Source: Sphingobacterium alkalisoli (lineage in GTDB: Bacteria > Bacteroidota > Bacteroidia > Sphingobacteriales > Sphingobacteriaceae). From it: 64,000 bases of DNA. The DNA lies in the NCBI RefSeq assembly GCF_005049105.1, contig NZ_SUKA01000009.1, positions 144,363 through 208,362 on the forward strand, read 5' to 3'. Positions 26,601-34,304 of this stretch are shown here, piece by piece (position 1 is the stretch's first letter; each line of letters starts with the position of its first letter). A program made the translations under genes and the position numbers. The notes below the pieces were generated by a model. It made no database searches, was not told the origin of the DNA, and saw nothing but the letters and a program-made list of their open reading frames with translations.

Positions 26601-27063
26601 CGCCTCGGTCGTCCACAATCTTTCCGGAGATACGACCGAGCTGTTGCAGGATCATATTTGGCGATTTCCCGTTATTGCGGATCGTATTCAAGGGCGTTAA
26701 ATTTGCTTTTTTTGATACGATCACCGCTTGCTCGCCGATGGTGAATTTTAAGGGCTGGTCTTTAAAGATCGTTGTCAACACGGCTTCCAGTTCACCATTT
26801 TCAACAGTAAGGCTGACTGGTTTTGCGGCTTTCAGAATGGCTCCCTCGATCATAAATCCATAGCCAGTCTGTCGGCTGATCTTTTTGAAGACCTTGGCAA
26901 GGGAGGCATTTTTTTCAGAAAGACTGATCTTTTGTGCAATTGCAGCTGCATTGACCTGTAGCATTCCCACCAGTAAAAAGAAAGACGTTAGCTTCGTCAT
27001 GCGTAGTAATTTTCGGACATGGCTGTTCCACCCGCCCTTTTTTTGCGTATATTTTTTATACAT
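23686..27063 (-). CDS. TonB-dependent receptor with STN signalling domain
   Basis: I start at the ATG at 27063 (MYKKYTQKKGG), followed by a signal peptide ending NAAAIAQ; the open frame extends to 27144. Next come an STN domain (ISLSEKNASLAKVFKKIS), a carboxypeptidase-regulatory-like domain (ISGKIVDDRGEPLAGASVKI), a TonB-box-like stretch (SGVVVTGSF), the plug and a beta-barrel ending SLSLSYNF. The STN domain contacts a periplasmic FecR, matching the FecR and sigma genes immediately upstream. The SusC signature is absent and the partner is a small lipoprotein, so the ligand need not be a glycan. Confidence 0.92.
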   Translation of the reverse strand: MYKKYTQKKGGWNSHVRKLLRMTKLTSFFLLVGMLQVNAAAIAQKISLSEKNASLAKVFKKISRQTGYGFMIEGAILKAAKPVSLTVENGELEAVLTTIFKDQPLKFTIGEQAVIVSKKANLTPLNTIRNNGKSPNMILQQLGRISGKIVDDRGEPLAGASVKIMQTNNQRQSSVDGSYNFSIAPGSYTIEVSYISFQTKRITEVLVKEGELTQLTIALSAAINEVSGVVVTGSFKKESVAGLYARQKNAATVTDGISAEQIAATPDRNIGESLKRITGLSTTDDKNVVVRGAAERYNMAQLDGILLPSTTVMSRNFDFSIVPTNLVESVVVSKSATPDMNAGFAGGLVQVNTISIPQSNFLSFSLGSSYNSRSTGKDFYGYQRGKYDYLGFDDGSRNHFPEGLNDMSNFRPGNAPNSTPVAEVIEQNRRIGGTERLGSRVFKAAPSQNYQFSIGRIYDLSQQRGNKFGFVGSVSYRNTQSIDDITNIRRGNWSVVENPEDPNDLNTGGIYSFNTTLGTMLNAGYRDGKHQITSNNFYSRVFSEQMERITGWTFSEPKDESTYRHPVIREDDRPVFTNLLQNKLSGEHVLGRVKLDWNVARVTSHSEELDAVTALLMPEELANEVRYNYIPGQATTSGGGGVAQRDKYVYSERNLTAGLNATFDFNIYNQKQSLKAGLYHLDRHASYEWTILPIVSFATLADPYKDRPLQEWGNDMGMENPSKDPFYMPSSYHQDKYEGKDVNRAGYLMMDNKIAGKLRMVWGARYEYLRYDSLQNSMNMQWTPEVTLRDSVRWRLLPSAHLTYTPIDDFNIRVSYAKTVVRPSLMDNSRFSRYNAYLGRMQVNLGLESTAIDNFDVKLEWFPNPGDILSIGAFYKYFDKPAEFYGTNSISGTDRLYVFTNNSDWGKIRGMEMEFRKSLGFIAPEVGVLRNTTLSGNITLLKSEVRSRELRYEQDDAGNQVSYYIYLRNKRPLYGQVPLTLNGGLNYTGKHLGFNVTFNHMGYKTFITGVSPNLVEYERPRSQLDAQVTYRFFHDKAQFKLNMSNLTDAPYRFFVNSGKTYELKTDEFKVDQEWHDMYKYKFGFTDKFEEGYSTKENGYPEQIGDDQSFTRYIGRSFSLSLSYNF

Positions 27064-27192
27064 TTGTTTGTCTGTGAAAAAGTTATTTGTATCTCGAAAT
27101 TCATTTGACCATATGCAGACATGGGCCAGTTGTGTTGCAAGCACTTCTGGCTTTTTCGTTGTATATGGTATCCATTTTGATTAAACGTAGAA

Positions 27193-28356
27193 TTATTGTC
27201 TTATCATTATCCTCCTTCCTTCTAACCTTACGTGGCTAGATTTAAAAGTCTCCATAATTTTCATAACCTTAGCAAAAGACCAGGAACGGGGAATGCGCCC
27301 CGTAAAAGTTTCTTTGGTTTGGGGGCCCTCAAATACGACGTCTAGGTCGTACCAACGCGACAACTCCCGCATCACGGTCTGAATATCCGCATCGGTAAAG
27401 TCAAAAAATCCGTCTTTCCATGCCGTAACCTCCGCAACATCAACCTCGCTAACCGCAATGCCGGTCTTAGTAACGACCGCCTGTTGCCCTGGTTTAAGAA
27501 TTTTCGCTTGGCCCGCAGTGGTAATAGCCACCGAACCTTCCAACAGCGTTGTCCTACTGGCACCCGTGTTCTGATAAGTGTTCACGTTGAAATGCGTACC
27601 CAATACCTCTACCATTTGTGTACTCATTTTTACCCGAAATGGTTTACGAACATCGTGGGCAACCTCAAAATAAGCTTCTCCAGTCACTTCGACCTCCCGG
27701 TAATTTTCGGTAAACGAGGCGGGGTAGCTGATTGATGACGCCGCATTCAAGAATACTTTTGTTCCATCGGAGAGTACAAGGCCGTATTGGCCGCCCCGTG
27801 GCGTGCTGAGGGTATTCCGAATGTTAGACTTCCCGTCGCCCTGCTGGTCGTATGATACTGTGCCGTCCGTTGCCTTGCGGACGATTGTATTGCCTTGACT
27901 GGCAAGTTCCCCGTGCTGGACATCGTTTAGTATAATTTGTTTACCATTTCCCAAGGTCAGTATCGCTTTGTTGCCGCCTGGGGCAAAATCTGTAATGGTG
28001 GTAGCGATCGCCTGCTTCTTCTCGAAACTTTTATTTAGAAGAAGATAGCCACCTAACGTTGAAATGATTAATACGCTTGCTGCTACCATGGCTTTTGTCC
28101 ATAGCGATACCGACTTATTTGATTGCAAGGGCGAATGGTATTCTTCTGCCAATCTGGTCTCAATAGTCTTATCGATGCGTTGGAACAACCTAGCCTTCGC
28201 CTTTTGCTGCTGTCCGGTCGTCAATTTATCGGTAATATTTGGATGGTCTTCAAATGACTGGAACCAGGTTTCCAGTTCCTGCACATCTTCGTCTGTAGCC
28301 AGGCCCTTATCAAATTTATCTATTAATGATAGGATACGGGCATTTTTGTCGTCCAT
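27193..28356 (-). CDS. FecR-family anti-sigma factor
   Basis: The start is placed at the ATG giving MDDKNARILSL (the frame is open to 28395). An N-terminal sigma-binding region (about 1-80) is followed by a transmembrane helix (AMVAASVLIISTLGGYLLL), the FecR domain (STPRGGQYGLVLSDGTKVFL, SYPASFTENYREVEVTGEAY) and the C-terminal DUF4974 domain (FFDFTDADIQTVMRELSRWY). It keeps the sigma factor encoded at 28478-29068 inactive until the STN domain of the neighbouring receptor signals that ligand is bound. Confidence 0.94.
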   Translation of the reverse strand: MDDKNARILSLIDKFDKGLATDEDVQELETWFQSFEDHPNITDKLTTGQQQKAKARLFQRIDKTIETRLAEEYHSPLQSNKSVSLWTKAMVAASVLIISTLGGYLLLNKSFEKKQAIATTITDFAPGGNKAILTLGNGKQIILNDVQHGELASQGNTIVRKATDGTVSYDQQGDGKSNIRNTLSTPRGGQYGLVLSDGTKVFLNAASSISYPASFTENYREVEVTGEAYFEVAHDVRKPFRVKMSTQMVEVLGTHFNVNTYQNTGASRTTLLEGSVAITTAGQAKILKPGQQAVVTKTGIAVSEVDVAEVTAWKDGFFDFTDADIQTVMRELSRWYDLDVVFEGPQTKETFTGRIPRSWSFAKVMKIMETFKSSHVRLEGRRIMIRQ

Positions 28357-28477
28357 TGTTATCGCTTTATATAGTGGAGTACCTCTGCGGAACAAAAGCG
28401 GGAACGTTTTTTTAAGAAAATTTTCAGCCCAATGACAACCTGCTATTTATCAACACGATACCACATACAGCAACTCA

Positions 28478-29068
28478 TTAAAAGAATAGCATACAGGCCA
28501 AAATTAGGTTGATGGGGTAGCCCTTGAACTGCGCGCGCATGATATTCATAGACTTTGTAATGTGTTTCCGAACCATCGAGAGCGATATGCCCAGTTTATA
28601 AGCTATATCCTGGTTTGATAATTGATCAATGCGGCTGAGTAAAAAAACGTCGCGGCAGACACTAGACATTTTTTCGGTTGTCCGAGATATTTCTTCCTGA
28701 AGTTGCTTGGTTTCAAGTGCCTTATCAGGTGTTAGGGGTTGCGTCTGTTCGGTATAAATTGCCGAACTTACATAATTGTTATGCACCTGCTGCGCACGGT
28801 AGGTTTTGTATAACTGGTATTTTACGGCGGCGCGGAGATATGCTTCCAGCGAATTCACTTTAATACTTTTCCTGCGAAGATAAAGATCCACAAAAACATT
28901 TTGCACAATTTCTTCTGCAGATTCCATGGATAGGCCACGTTTTCCCACCATATCGATTAGCATCTTCCAATAGCGGTCATATAGCTTGGCAAAAGCTGTG
29001 CGGTCGTCCTCCTGTTGGATCAAATCCAGAAGCATTTCGTCCGTGCACTGTGAACCATATTTTGCCAT
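28478..29068 (-). CDS. ECF sigma factor of the receptor system
   Basis: An ECF sigma factor of about 196 residues (start ATG at 29068; the frame is open to 29086). Region 2 has LYDRYWKMLIDMVGKRG and AEEIVQNVFVDLYLRR. Region 4 has a helix-turn-helix (NQDIAYKLGISLSMVRKHI) and the protein ends in a short hydrophobic tail (NLILACMLFF). It should activate its own cascade: sigma, FecR, TonB receptor, lipoprotein. It is distinct from the other two ECF factors in this window. Confidence 0.93.
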   Translation of the reverse strand: MAKYGSQCTDEMLLDLIQQEDDRTAFAKLYDRYWKMLIDMVGKRGLSMESAEEIVQNVFVDLYLRRKSIKVNSLEAYLRAAVKYQLYKTYRAQQVHNNYVSSAIYTEQTQPLTPDKALETKQLQEEISRTTEKMSSVCRDVFLLSRIDQLSNQDIAYKLGISLSMVRKHITKSMNIMRAQFKGYPINLILACMLFF

Positions 29069-29189
29069 AATTATAAACAGAGGCAAAAATAAACAGTTGC
29101 TACTACGCTAATATTGAGTTAGTATTAAGTAATTATTAATATTGAAGCCTCCCCTTGCAGGAGATAAGTGGTCGGTAGTTCGAAGTTCC

Positions 29190-29450
29190 ATGGTTAGTTG
29201 TGGAAACAGGTGATTTATTATTCCTGCACTGGTTTTACTCGCAAAAATGCCGATGAAATTAGCCGTAGGGACTTCCCTATTTATCATCGCTGCGAAATCC
29301 CTTTTAGGGTTTACCGGATTATCTGTTGTTGGAATTTTTATCGGAATTTTTCTATCTAAAAAAACAGAAGGCAACAAACTTAAATCCGCATTCGGTTGGT
29401 TTGTACTGCTTATGGGAATCTATATCCTTATCAAAGAATTATTCTTATAA
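29190..29450 (+). pseudogene. Remnant of a TauE/SafE sulfite/anion exporter
   Basis: The last 67 residues (MKLAVGTSLFIIAAKSLLGF and KSAFGWFVLLMGIYILIKE) match the C-terminal repeat of TauE/SafE permeases. Upstream DNA continues the family pattern (FIIPALVLLAK) but only after a frameshift near 29212, and sequence before about 29190 is unrelated. It is therefore a truncated, frameshifted copy. Its position before a persulfide dioxygenase-rhodanese gene matches the usual sulfur gene cluster of Bacteroidota. Confidence 0.8.
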
Positions 29451-29462
29451 AAACGAAGTCTT

Positions 29463-29506
29463 GTAACTTATGTTACTGTATAGGTTATAAGCAGATTATA
29501 ATTTTG
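29463..29506 (+). promoter_or_regulatory. Crp/Fnr-like operator and promoter of the MBL-rhodanese gene
   Basis: GTAAC-TTAT-GTTAC (29463-29476) is a perfect inverted repeat of the shape bound by Crp/Fnr-family dimers. It lies 22 bp before TAATTTTG (29499-29506), an exact -7 box. The leader to the ATG is about 28 bases. Sulfide or oxidative control through a Crp/Fnr regulator is an inference. Confidence 0.55.
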
Positions 29507-29540
29507 TATTATAAAATTTAAAACATTAAAAAACATAGAC

Positions 29541-30959
29541 ATGAGAGTAGAACAAATTTATACAGGATGTTTAGCTCAAGGAGCCTATTATATCGAAAGT
29601 AATGGCGAAGCAGTTGTAATAGATCCACTTCGTGAAGTACAACCTTATATTGAAAAAGCAGAAAAAGATGGTGCCAAGATTAAATACGTATTGGAAACGC
29701 ACTTTCATGCTGACTTTGTAAGTGGTCATTTAGACTTGGCTAGTAAGACCGGAGCAACCATTGTTTTTGGCCCTACCGCAAAACCGGAATTTGAGGCACA
29801 TGTTGCAGAAGATGGTGAAATTTTAAACGTCGGAGATGTCCACATCAAAGTGCTCCACACACCCGGACATACCATGGAAAGTACTTGCTTCCTGCTGATG
29901 GATGAAGAAGGCAAAGAAACAGCCTTGTTTACAGGAGACACCTTGTTTATTGGAGATGTTGGTCGTCCCGATTTGGCACAAAAAGTTATTGCTGATCTGA
30001 CACAAGAGAAATTGGCTGCTCATTTATATGATTCTCTATACAACAAAATCATTCCGTTGGCAGACGATATTATCGTATATCCGGCACACGGAGCAGGTTC
30101 GGCTTGTGGCAAAAATATGAGCAAGGAAACTACCGATACCTTAGGAAATCAAAAGAAAACCAACTATGCTTTACAGCCTATGAGCAAAGAAAAATTCATC
30201 GATGAAGTATTGGATGGTTTGATGCCTCCTCCGGGATATTTTCCAGAAAATGTTTTGATGAATATTAGAGGCTATGAAAGTATCGATGAAGTATTGAATA
30301 AAGGAACACAGGCTTTAAACCCAACAGAATTTGAAGCTACTGCAAACGAAATCGACGCATTGCTATTAGACACTCGTGATGCACAGACTTTTGCCAAAGG
30401 ATTTATTCCGAATTCCATCAATATCGGTATCGATGGCAACTTTGCACCTTGGGCAGGAACACTAATTCCGGATATCAAACAAACCATTTTGTTGATTGCG
30501 GACGAAGGCCGTGAAGAAGAAATCGTTAGCCGCTTGGCTCGTGTTGGTTACGACAATACCATTGGCTATTTAAAAGGCGGATTTGAAGCGTGGAAAAATG
30601 CAGGAAAAGAAACCGATACCATCGAATCTATTCCAGTTAATGAATTGGTAAGGCGAATGGAACAAGATCCAAATCTAAATATTTTAGACGTTCGCAAAAA
30701 AAGCGAACATTTTTCAGAGTATGTGATTGGTTCCGAAAACATAGCCTTAGATTATATCAATGATCATATTGCCGAAGTAAGCAAAGACAAAATCTATTAT
30801 GTACACTGTGCGGGTGGTTATCGTTCTATGATATTCAACTCTATCCTAAGAGCAAGAGGTTATGAAAATTTGATTGACGTTCAGGGCGGATTTACAGCAA
30901 TAAAAGAATCCGGTCAACTCAAGGTAAGCGATTACGTTTGTCCAACAACTATGCTTTAA
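29541..30959 (+). CDS. Persulfide dioxygenase-rhodanese fusion (CstB-like)
   Basis: Residues 1-240 form a metallo-beta-lactamase fold of the ETHE1 type, with the motifs THFHADFVSGH, HTPGHTMES and FTGDTLFIGDVGRPDL. Residues about 265-355 are a rhodanese domain without the catalytic Cys (LLIADEGREEE). Residues about 365-455 are a second rhodanese with the active Cys423 in VHCAGGYRS. This three-domain order is that of CstB, which oxidises glutathione or low-molecular-weight persulfides and transfers sulfur to sulfite, giving thiosulfate. It acts in the cytoplasm in sulfide detoxification. The gene is intact although its usual exporter partner just upstream is broken. Confidence 0.93.
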   Translation: MRVEQIYTGCLAQGAYYIESNGEAVVIDPLREVQPYIEKAEKDGAKIKYVLETHFHADFVSGHLDLASKTGATIVFGPTAKPEFEAHVAEDGEILNVGDVHIKVLHTPGHTMESTCFLLMDEEGKETALFTGDTLFIGDVGRPDLAQKVIADLTQEKLAAHLYDSLYNKIIPLADDIIVYPAHGAGSACGKNMSKETTDTLGNQKKTNYALQPMSKEKFIDEVLDGLMPPPGYFPENVLMNIRGYESIDEVLNKGTQALNPTEFEATANEIDALLLDTRDAQTFAKGFIPNSINIGIDGNFAPWAGTLIPDIKQTILLIADEGREEEIVSRLARVGYDNTIGYLKGGFEAWKNAGKETDTIESIPVNELVRRMEQDPNLNILDVRKKSEHFSEYVIGSENIALDYINDHIAEVSKDKIYYVHCAGGYRSMIFNSILRARGYENLIDVQGGFTAIKESGQLKVSDYVCPTTML

Positions 30960-31321
30960 TCAATAACATTTAAAGCTAAAAATTGGAAGTATATAATCTT
31001 GGGGGCGATCTTTTTCAGCTTCTCTCTTTGACGAGCGGGCTGATTGCCCTGCTCGTACGGGAATCGCTAGAGGAAAATATAATTTGCTGTAAGTGCAGTG
31101 GGATATCCCTGTCCATGTTCTTTACAAATTTTTTCATTAATTGTAGCCAATAGAGTTGTTTGAGCAAATTTTCCAGATTAACCACCTAGTGCCATTGTAC
31201 TGATACTAAATTCTCCTTCCTGGTTGCTGCTGCCTGTCCAGCCCTTTCCTGGCGAGCGTGAGCAAGTAGAATTGCAACTTAAAGGGGAGGCATTTTACGA
31301 AGGAAGTGAGTTCTACGATAC
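30960..31321 (-). pseudogene. Gene remnant on the minus strand (31067-31262)
   Basis: Read on the minus strand, this stretch encodes protein-like sequence (EGEFSISTMALGG, then after an in-frame TAA, SGKFAQTTLLATINEKICKE and ALTANYIFL, then TAG at 31067). It looks like a decayed C-terminal part of a gene that I do not recognise. The rest of the interval shows no coding signal. Bases 31269-31290 resemble 47413-47434 (GAATTGCAACTT core), possibly an old insertion-sequence end. Confidence 0.4.
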
Positions 31322-32632
31322 CTACATATCTTCCATAGACAGGCCTAGAAACCTGACCTGGAATAACGCAAGTTCTTTCTGCAAAGCTTTAGATTTTTGT
31401 TCTAGTATCCTTAAATCTATTTTCTTAGGATTTCTTTTCACTTCAGCTAGCGTTGCAGTCTTGTCGAGATGGTTCAAGGCGACGATATCAATCTCATTTT
31501 GACCTTTGCTGTCCCAAAAGTTACCTATTTCTGTCACACGCTCTTCTAAGCTTATCTTTTCTCGAAAATATTGTTCCAATATCAGTCCACTATACTGTTC
31601 GTATCCTTTGCTAACAAATTCACGGAGCAGGTCCAATCGTCCTATTTCAATAAGCGACTGATGCGGGTATATGAATCTAAACCAAAAGCTAAGATAATGG
31701 TCCTTAAGGCTCCATCTGCTTTTGCGGCTATTGGGTTTGGAAAACATAGGTTTGTTGCGCACAATCAGTGAATAATGCTCTTCGAGGTTGTTCAGATAAG
31801 ATCCTGTATTTTTTTCGATAATGGAATCAATTTCACTCTGTGTGTTCTTTCCAGAAGCAATCAATTGGAGTATAGAGAAATAAGTACCATATTCCTTACC
31901 AAATTCGGTGATCAAAATATCCTTTCCTTCACCTAAGAATGGAGAATCCGACCGGGCAATCATATCCAGCATTTGATCTTTCGTAACGGCTCCGGCATCC
32001 ATTAGGAGTTCAATATATTTGGCTACTCCGCCTGAAACCATGTAAAGACAAAGTAAATCTTCTGGCTCGAAATCTGGATTATAATCCCGTAATATCTCCT
32101 TAATTACATTCACCTTGAATGGTTGAACAATCATTTTTGAAGTCAGTCTACCAAACAGCGGCTCTTTATTATGCTCAAATATTTTAGTCATTAGAGAGTA
32201 TACGGATCCGCAGACGATTAGATTAATCTTAGCCTGAGCTTTATATTGGTCCCATAAATTCTGAATATCACTAAATATTGAAGGGTTTACATTTTCAAAT
32301 TCTTGAAACTCATCAATTATAAGCGTAAAATGTTCTTTTGCTGCAAATAACAAAAGTTGCTCAAACAGGTTTCTGAAAGAACTCACTGTACCAAAGATCC
32401 GGAGTCCAAGCATCTGCTCCGCGTCTTTCTGAAACTGCTGGCACAGCAGGTTTTCATTTTTACGGGATACAAAAAGATATAGATATTTCTTTCCCTTAAC
32501 GGATTCAATCAACAGGGAGGTCTTGCCAACACGCCTTCTGCCAATTATAGCCTGAAAACAAGCGTTTTCAACGGATCGCTTAAGATTGCTTTCCAGCAAT
32601 ACAAGCTCGTTATGTCTGTTGTAGAATTTCAT
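31322..32632 (-). CDS. Archaeal-type AAA ATPase with DUF234-like C-terminus
   Basis: The product is about 436 residues (ATG at 32632; the frame is open to 32650). Walker A is IIGRRRVGKTSLL, Walker B FTLIIDEFQEF, and a sensor-like segment reads INLIVCGSVYSLM. The C-terminal third has the DUF234 features SRWSLKDHYLSFWFRFIYPH and a PD-(D/E)XK-like nuclease signature (ERVTEIGNFWDSKGQNEID and LAEVKR), with E, D and the EVK motif in place. Such ATPases are common and mobile in Bacteria and Archaea and their role is poorly known. It is a single gene preceded by an operator-like repeat. Confidence 0.85.
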   Translation of the reverse strand: MKFYNRHNELVLLESNLKRSVENACFQAIIGRRRVGKTSLLIESVKGKKYLYLFVSRKNENLLCQQFQKDAEQMLGLRIFGTVSSFRNLFEQLLLFAAKEHFTLIIDEFQEFENVNPSIFSDIQNLWDQYKAQAKINLIVCGSVYSLMTKIFEHNKEPLFGRLTSKMIVQPFKVNVIKEILRDYNPDFEPEDLLCLYMVSGGVAKYIELLMDAGAVTKDQMLDMIARSDSPFLGEGKDILITEFGKEYGTYFSILQLIASGKNTQSEIDSIIEKNTGSYLNNLEEHYSLIVRNKPMFSKPNSRKSRWSLKDHYLSFWFRFIYPHQSLIEIGRLDLLREFVSKGYEQYSGLILEQYFREKISLEERVTEIGNFWDSKGQNEIDIVALNHLDKTATLAEVKRNPKKIDLRILEQKSKALQKELALFQVRFLGLSMEDM

Positions 32633-32649
32633 ATGCAGTTTACTTAACA

Positions 32650-32687
32650 ACCATTAAGTTAATGTTCGTTAAGTTAATGGTCGTTAC
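32650..32687 (-). promoter_or_regulatory. Operator-like repeat before the DUF234 ATPase
   Basis: ACCATTAA (32650-32657) and TTAATGGT (32674-32681) form an inverted repeat. Inside lies a tandem 15-mer, GTTAATGTTCGTTAA (32658-32672) and GTTAATGGTCGTTAC (32673-32687). The cluster starts 18 bp before the ATG of the gene, a place suited to autorepression. Confidence 0.5.
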
Positions 32688-32736
32688 AAAAATAACATAT
32701 TTTATTTAAACAAAGAATTAGTATTTTACTATACAG

Positions 32737-32754
32737 TTACTTAAGCAAGAGCAC
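32737..32754 (+). repeat. Left direct repeat flanking the DUF4143 ATPase gene
   Basis: TTACTTAAGCAAGAGCAC recurs with one change at 34196-34213, just past the stop of the ATPase gene. The 18-mers could be the traces of insertion of a 1.45-kb unit. The left copy runs into the palindrome AGCACCGGTGCT (32750-32761). Confidence 0.55.
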
Positions 32755-32935
32755 CGGTGCTAACCGAACGACCGCCGAAGGCAGCTGCGAAGCAAACTGA
32801 GCTCTACGGACGCTACTTTTGTATTTTATAAACTACAAAATTAATATCATTTTGCAATATAGAAACAACAATATGCAAACATTAATCTCCCCCTCCTATG
32901 TAGAAATTGTACCGCACACATCACAATTATAGGTA

Positions 32936-32983
32936 AAAAACGTATCGCATGCGATACGTTTTTAAATAGTTTTCGTACCTTTG
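32936..32983 (+). promoter_or_regulatory. 28-bp perfect palindrome and promoter of the DUF4143 ATPase gene
   Basis: Bases 32936-32963 form a perfect palindrome (half-site ACGTATCGCA). TACCTTTG at 32976-32983 is an exact -7 box nine bases before the ATG, so the mRNA is probably leaderless. The palindrome covers the -33 region and would block the promoter when bound by a dimeric repressor; the repressor is not identified. Confidence 0.6.
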
Positions 32984-32991
32984 ACGATACA

Positions 32992-34188
32992 ATGGAAATG
33001 TTAGCAAATAAATACAGGGAACTACTGCAACAGACTAAAGTTAATTTTGTGCGTGGGCTATCTGACAAAATCAACTGGGATTCACGTGCGATATGCATCG
33101 AAGGAGCAAGAGGTACCGGAAAATCTACTCTGATGCTACAATATATAAAATCTAACTTGTCGCTTGATCAGACGCTATATTTATCCCTGGATGACTTATA
33201 TTTTAAGCAACATAGCCTCTTATCTGTTGCCGAAACGTTCTATCAAGAAGGCGGTAGATACTTATTTCTGGATGAGGTCCATAAATATGAAGATTGGCAA
33301 ACCGAAGTAAAAAATCTTTATGATTTTAAGCCGCAATTAAAAATCGTACTTTCCGGCTCATCTATATTAGCCTTACAGCAGTCGAATGCAGATTTGAGCC
33401 GGAGACTATTGCACTATCATCTACCTGAGCTGTCACTTCGTGAATATATAGCACTCAAGGCAAAAGTATCCATCCCTATATACAGCCTGAGTGATCTATT
33501 ACAAAACCACCGTGCCATCGTGGATGATATTAAAAACTTCTTACCATCCCCGCTCAAATTTTTTCGCGAATATCTCACCTATGGTGCATATCCATTCTCG
33601 ATGGAGGGAGAAGCCGAATACCTCATGCGCATTCAACAATTGATCAATGTCATTATTGACTATGACCTCCCAGAGGCCCGTCCAATCGAGCTAAGCAGTT
33701 TGTCCAAGCTGAAAAAACTGCTCTACATTATTTCTACAGCGGTGCCGTTTACACCAAACATTTCCCGTCTAGCGGAGCAAATTGTCACTTCTAGAAGCAG
33801 ACTGCTTGAAATGCTAGATCTCTTGGAAAAAGCGCAGCTTGTCCGCAACCTGCGCAGTTCTGCATTTGGCATCTCCCTTATGAATAAACCGGAAAAAATT
33901 TTCCTGAACAACAGCAGTTTAATCATGGCCCTAGCAGAGGGACAACCCAATATCGGAAATTTAAGAGAAACATTTTTTTATTCTCAATTAGCAGGAGCGG
34001 GTTTTCGTGTCTCTTACCCAAAAAAGGGAGACTTTCTGATAGACAATCAATACACATTTGAAATCGGCGGAAAAAATAAAGATTCGAAACAAATAGCGAC
34101 AGAAGTTCAGGCGTATTTGGCCATTGATGACATAGAATACGGAACGGTAGGAAAGATTCCGCTTTGGCTCTTCGGTTTCCTATACTAA
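32992..34188 (+). CDS. AAA ATPase of the DUF4143 family
   Basis: The 398-residue product has Walker A CIEGARGTGKSTLML and Walker B RYLFLDEVHKYEDW, followed by LKIVLSGSSILAL. The C-terminal DUF4143 part contains RETFFYSQLAGAGFRVSYPK and TFEIGGKNKDSKQI, a nuclease-like core (E, then GxK). It is a different subfamily from the ATPase encoded at 31322-32632, although the two genes lie head to head. These proteins are mobile, single-gene elements of unknown role. Direct 18-bp repeats flank it. Confidence 0.87.
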   Translation: MEMLANKYRELLQQTKVNFVRGLSDKINWDSRAICIEGARGTGKSTLMLQYIKSNLSLDQTLYLSLDDLYFKQHSLLSVAETFYQEGGRYLFLDEVHKYEDWQTEVKNLYDFKPQLKIVLSGSSILALQQSNADLSRRLLHYHLPELSLREYIALKAKVSIPIYSLSDLLQNHRAIVDDIKNFLPSPLKFFREYLTYGAYPFSMEGEAEYLMRIQQLINVIIDYDLPEARPIELSSLSKLKKLLYIISTAVPFTPNISRLAEQIVTSRSRLLEMLDLLEKAQLVRNLRSSAFGISLMNKPEKIFLNNSSLIMALAEGQPNIGNLRETFFYSQLAGAGFRVSYPKKGDFLIDNQYTFEIGGKNKDSKQIATEVQAYLAIDDIEYGTVGKIPLWLFGFLY

Positions 34189-34195
34189 AATTTAT

Positions 34196-34213
34196 TTACT
34201 TAAGCACGAGCAC
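34196..34213 (+). repeat. Right direct repeat flanking the DUF4143 ATPase gene
   Basis: TTACTTAAGCACGAGCAC matches 32737-32754 at 17 of 18 positions and starts seven bases after the ATPase stop codon. Confidence 0.55.
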
Positions 34214-34304
34214 AGACTTTCCATAATTGCTTATACAGTGAGCATTTTCGAATAAGCTCAAATTAGTTAATTTTACGAGCAGAATTTTAAGAAGCTAAAG
34301 CGAA

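Noticed and set aside
31224..31502. Plus-strand open frame of 92 codons
   Set aside because: It mostly overlaps the 3' end of the DUF234 ATPase gene on the opposite strand, and its start lies in a decayed minus-strand remnant.
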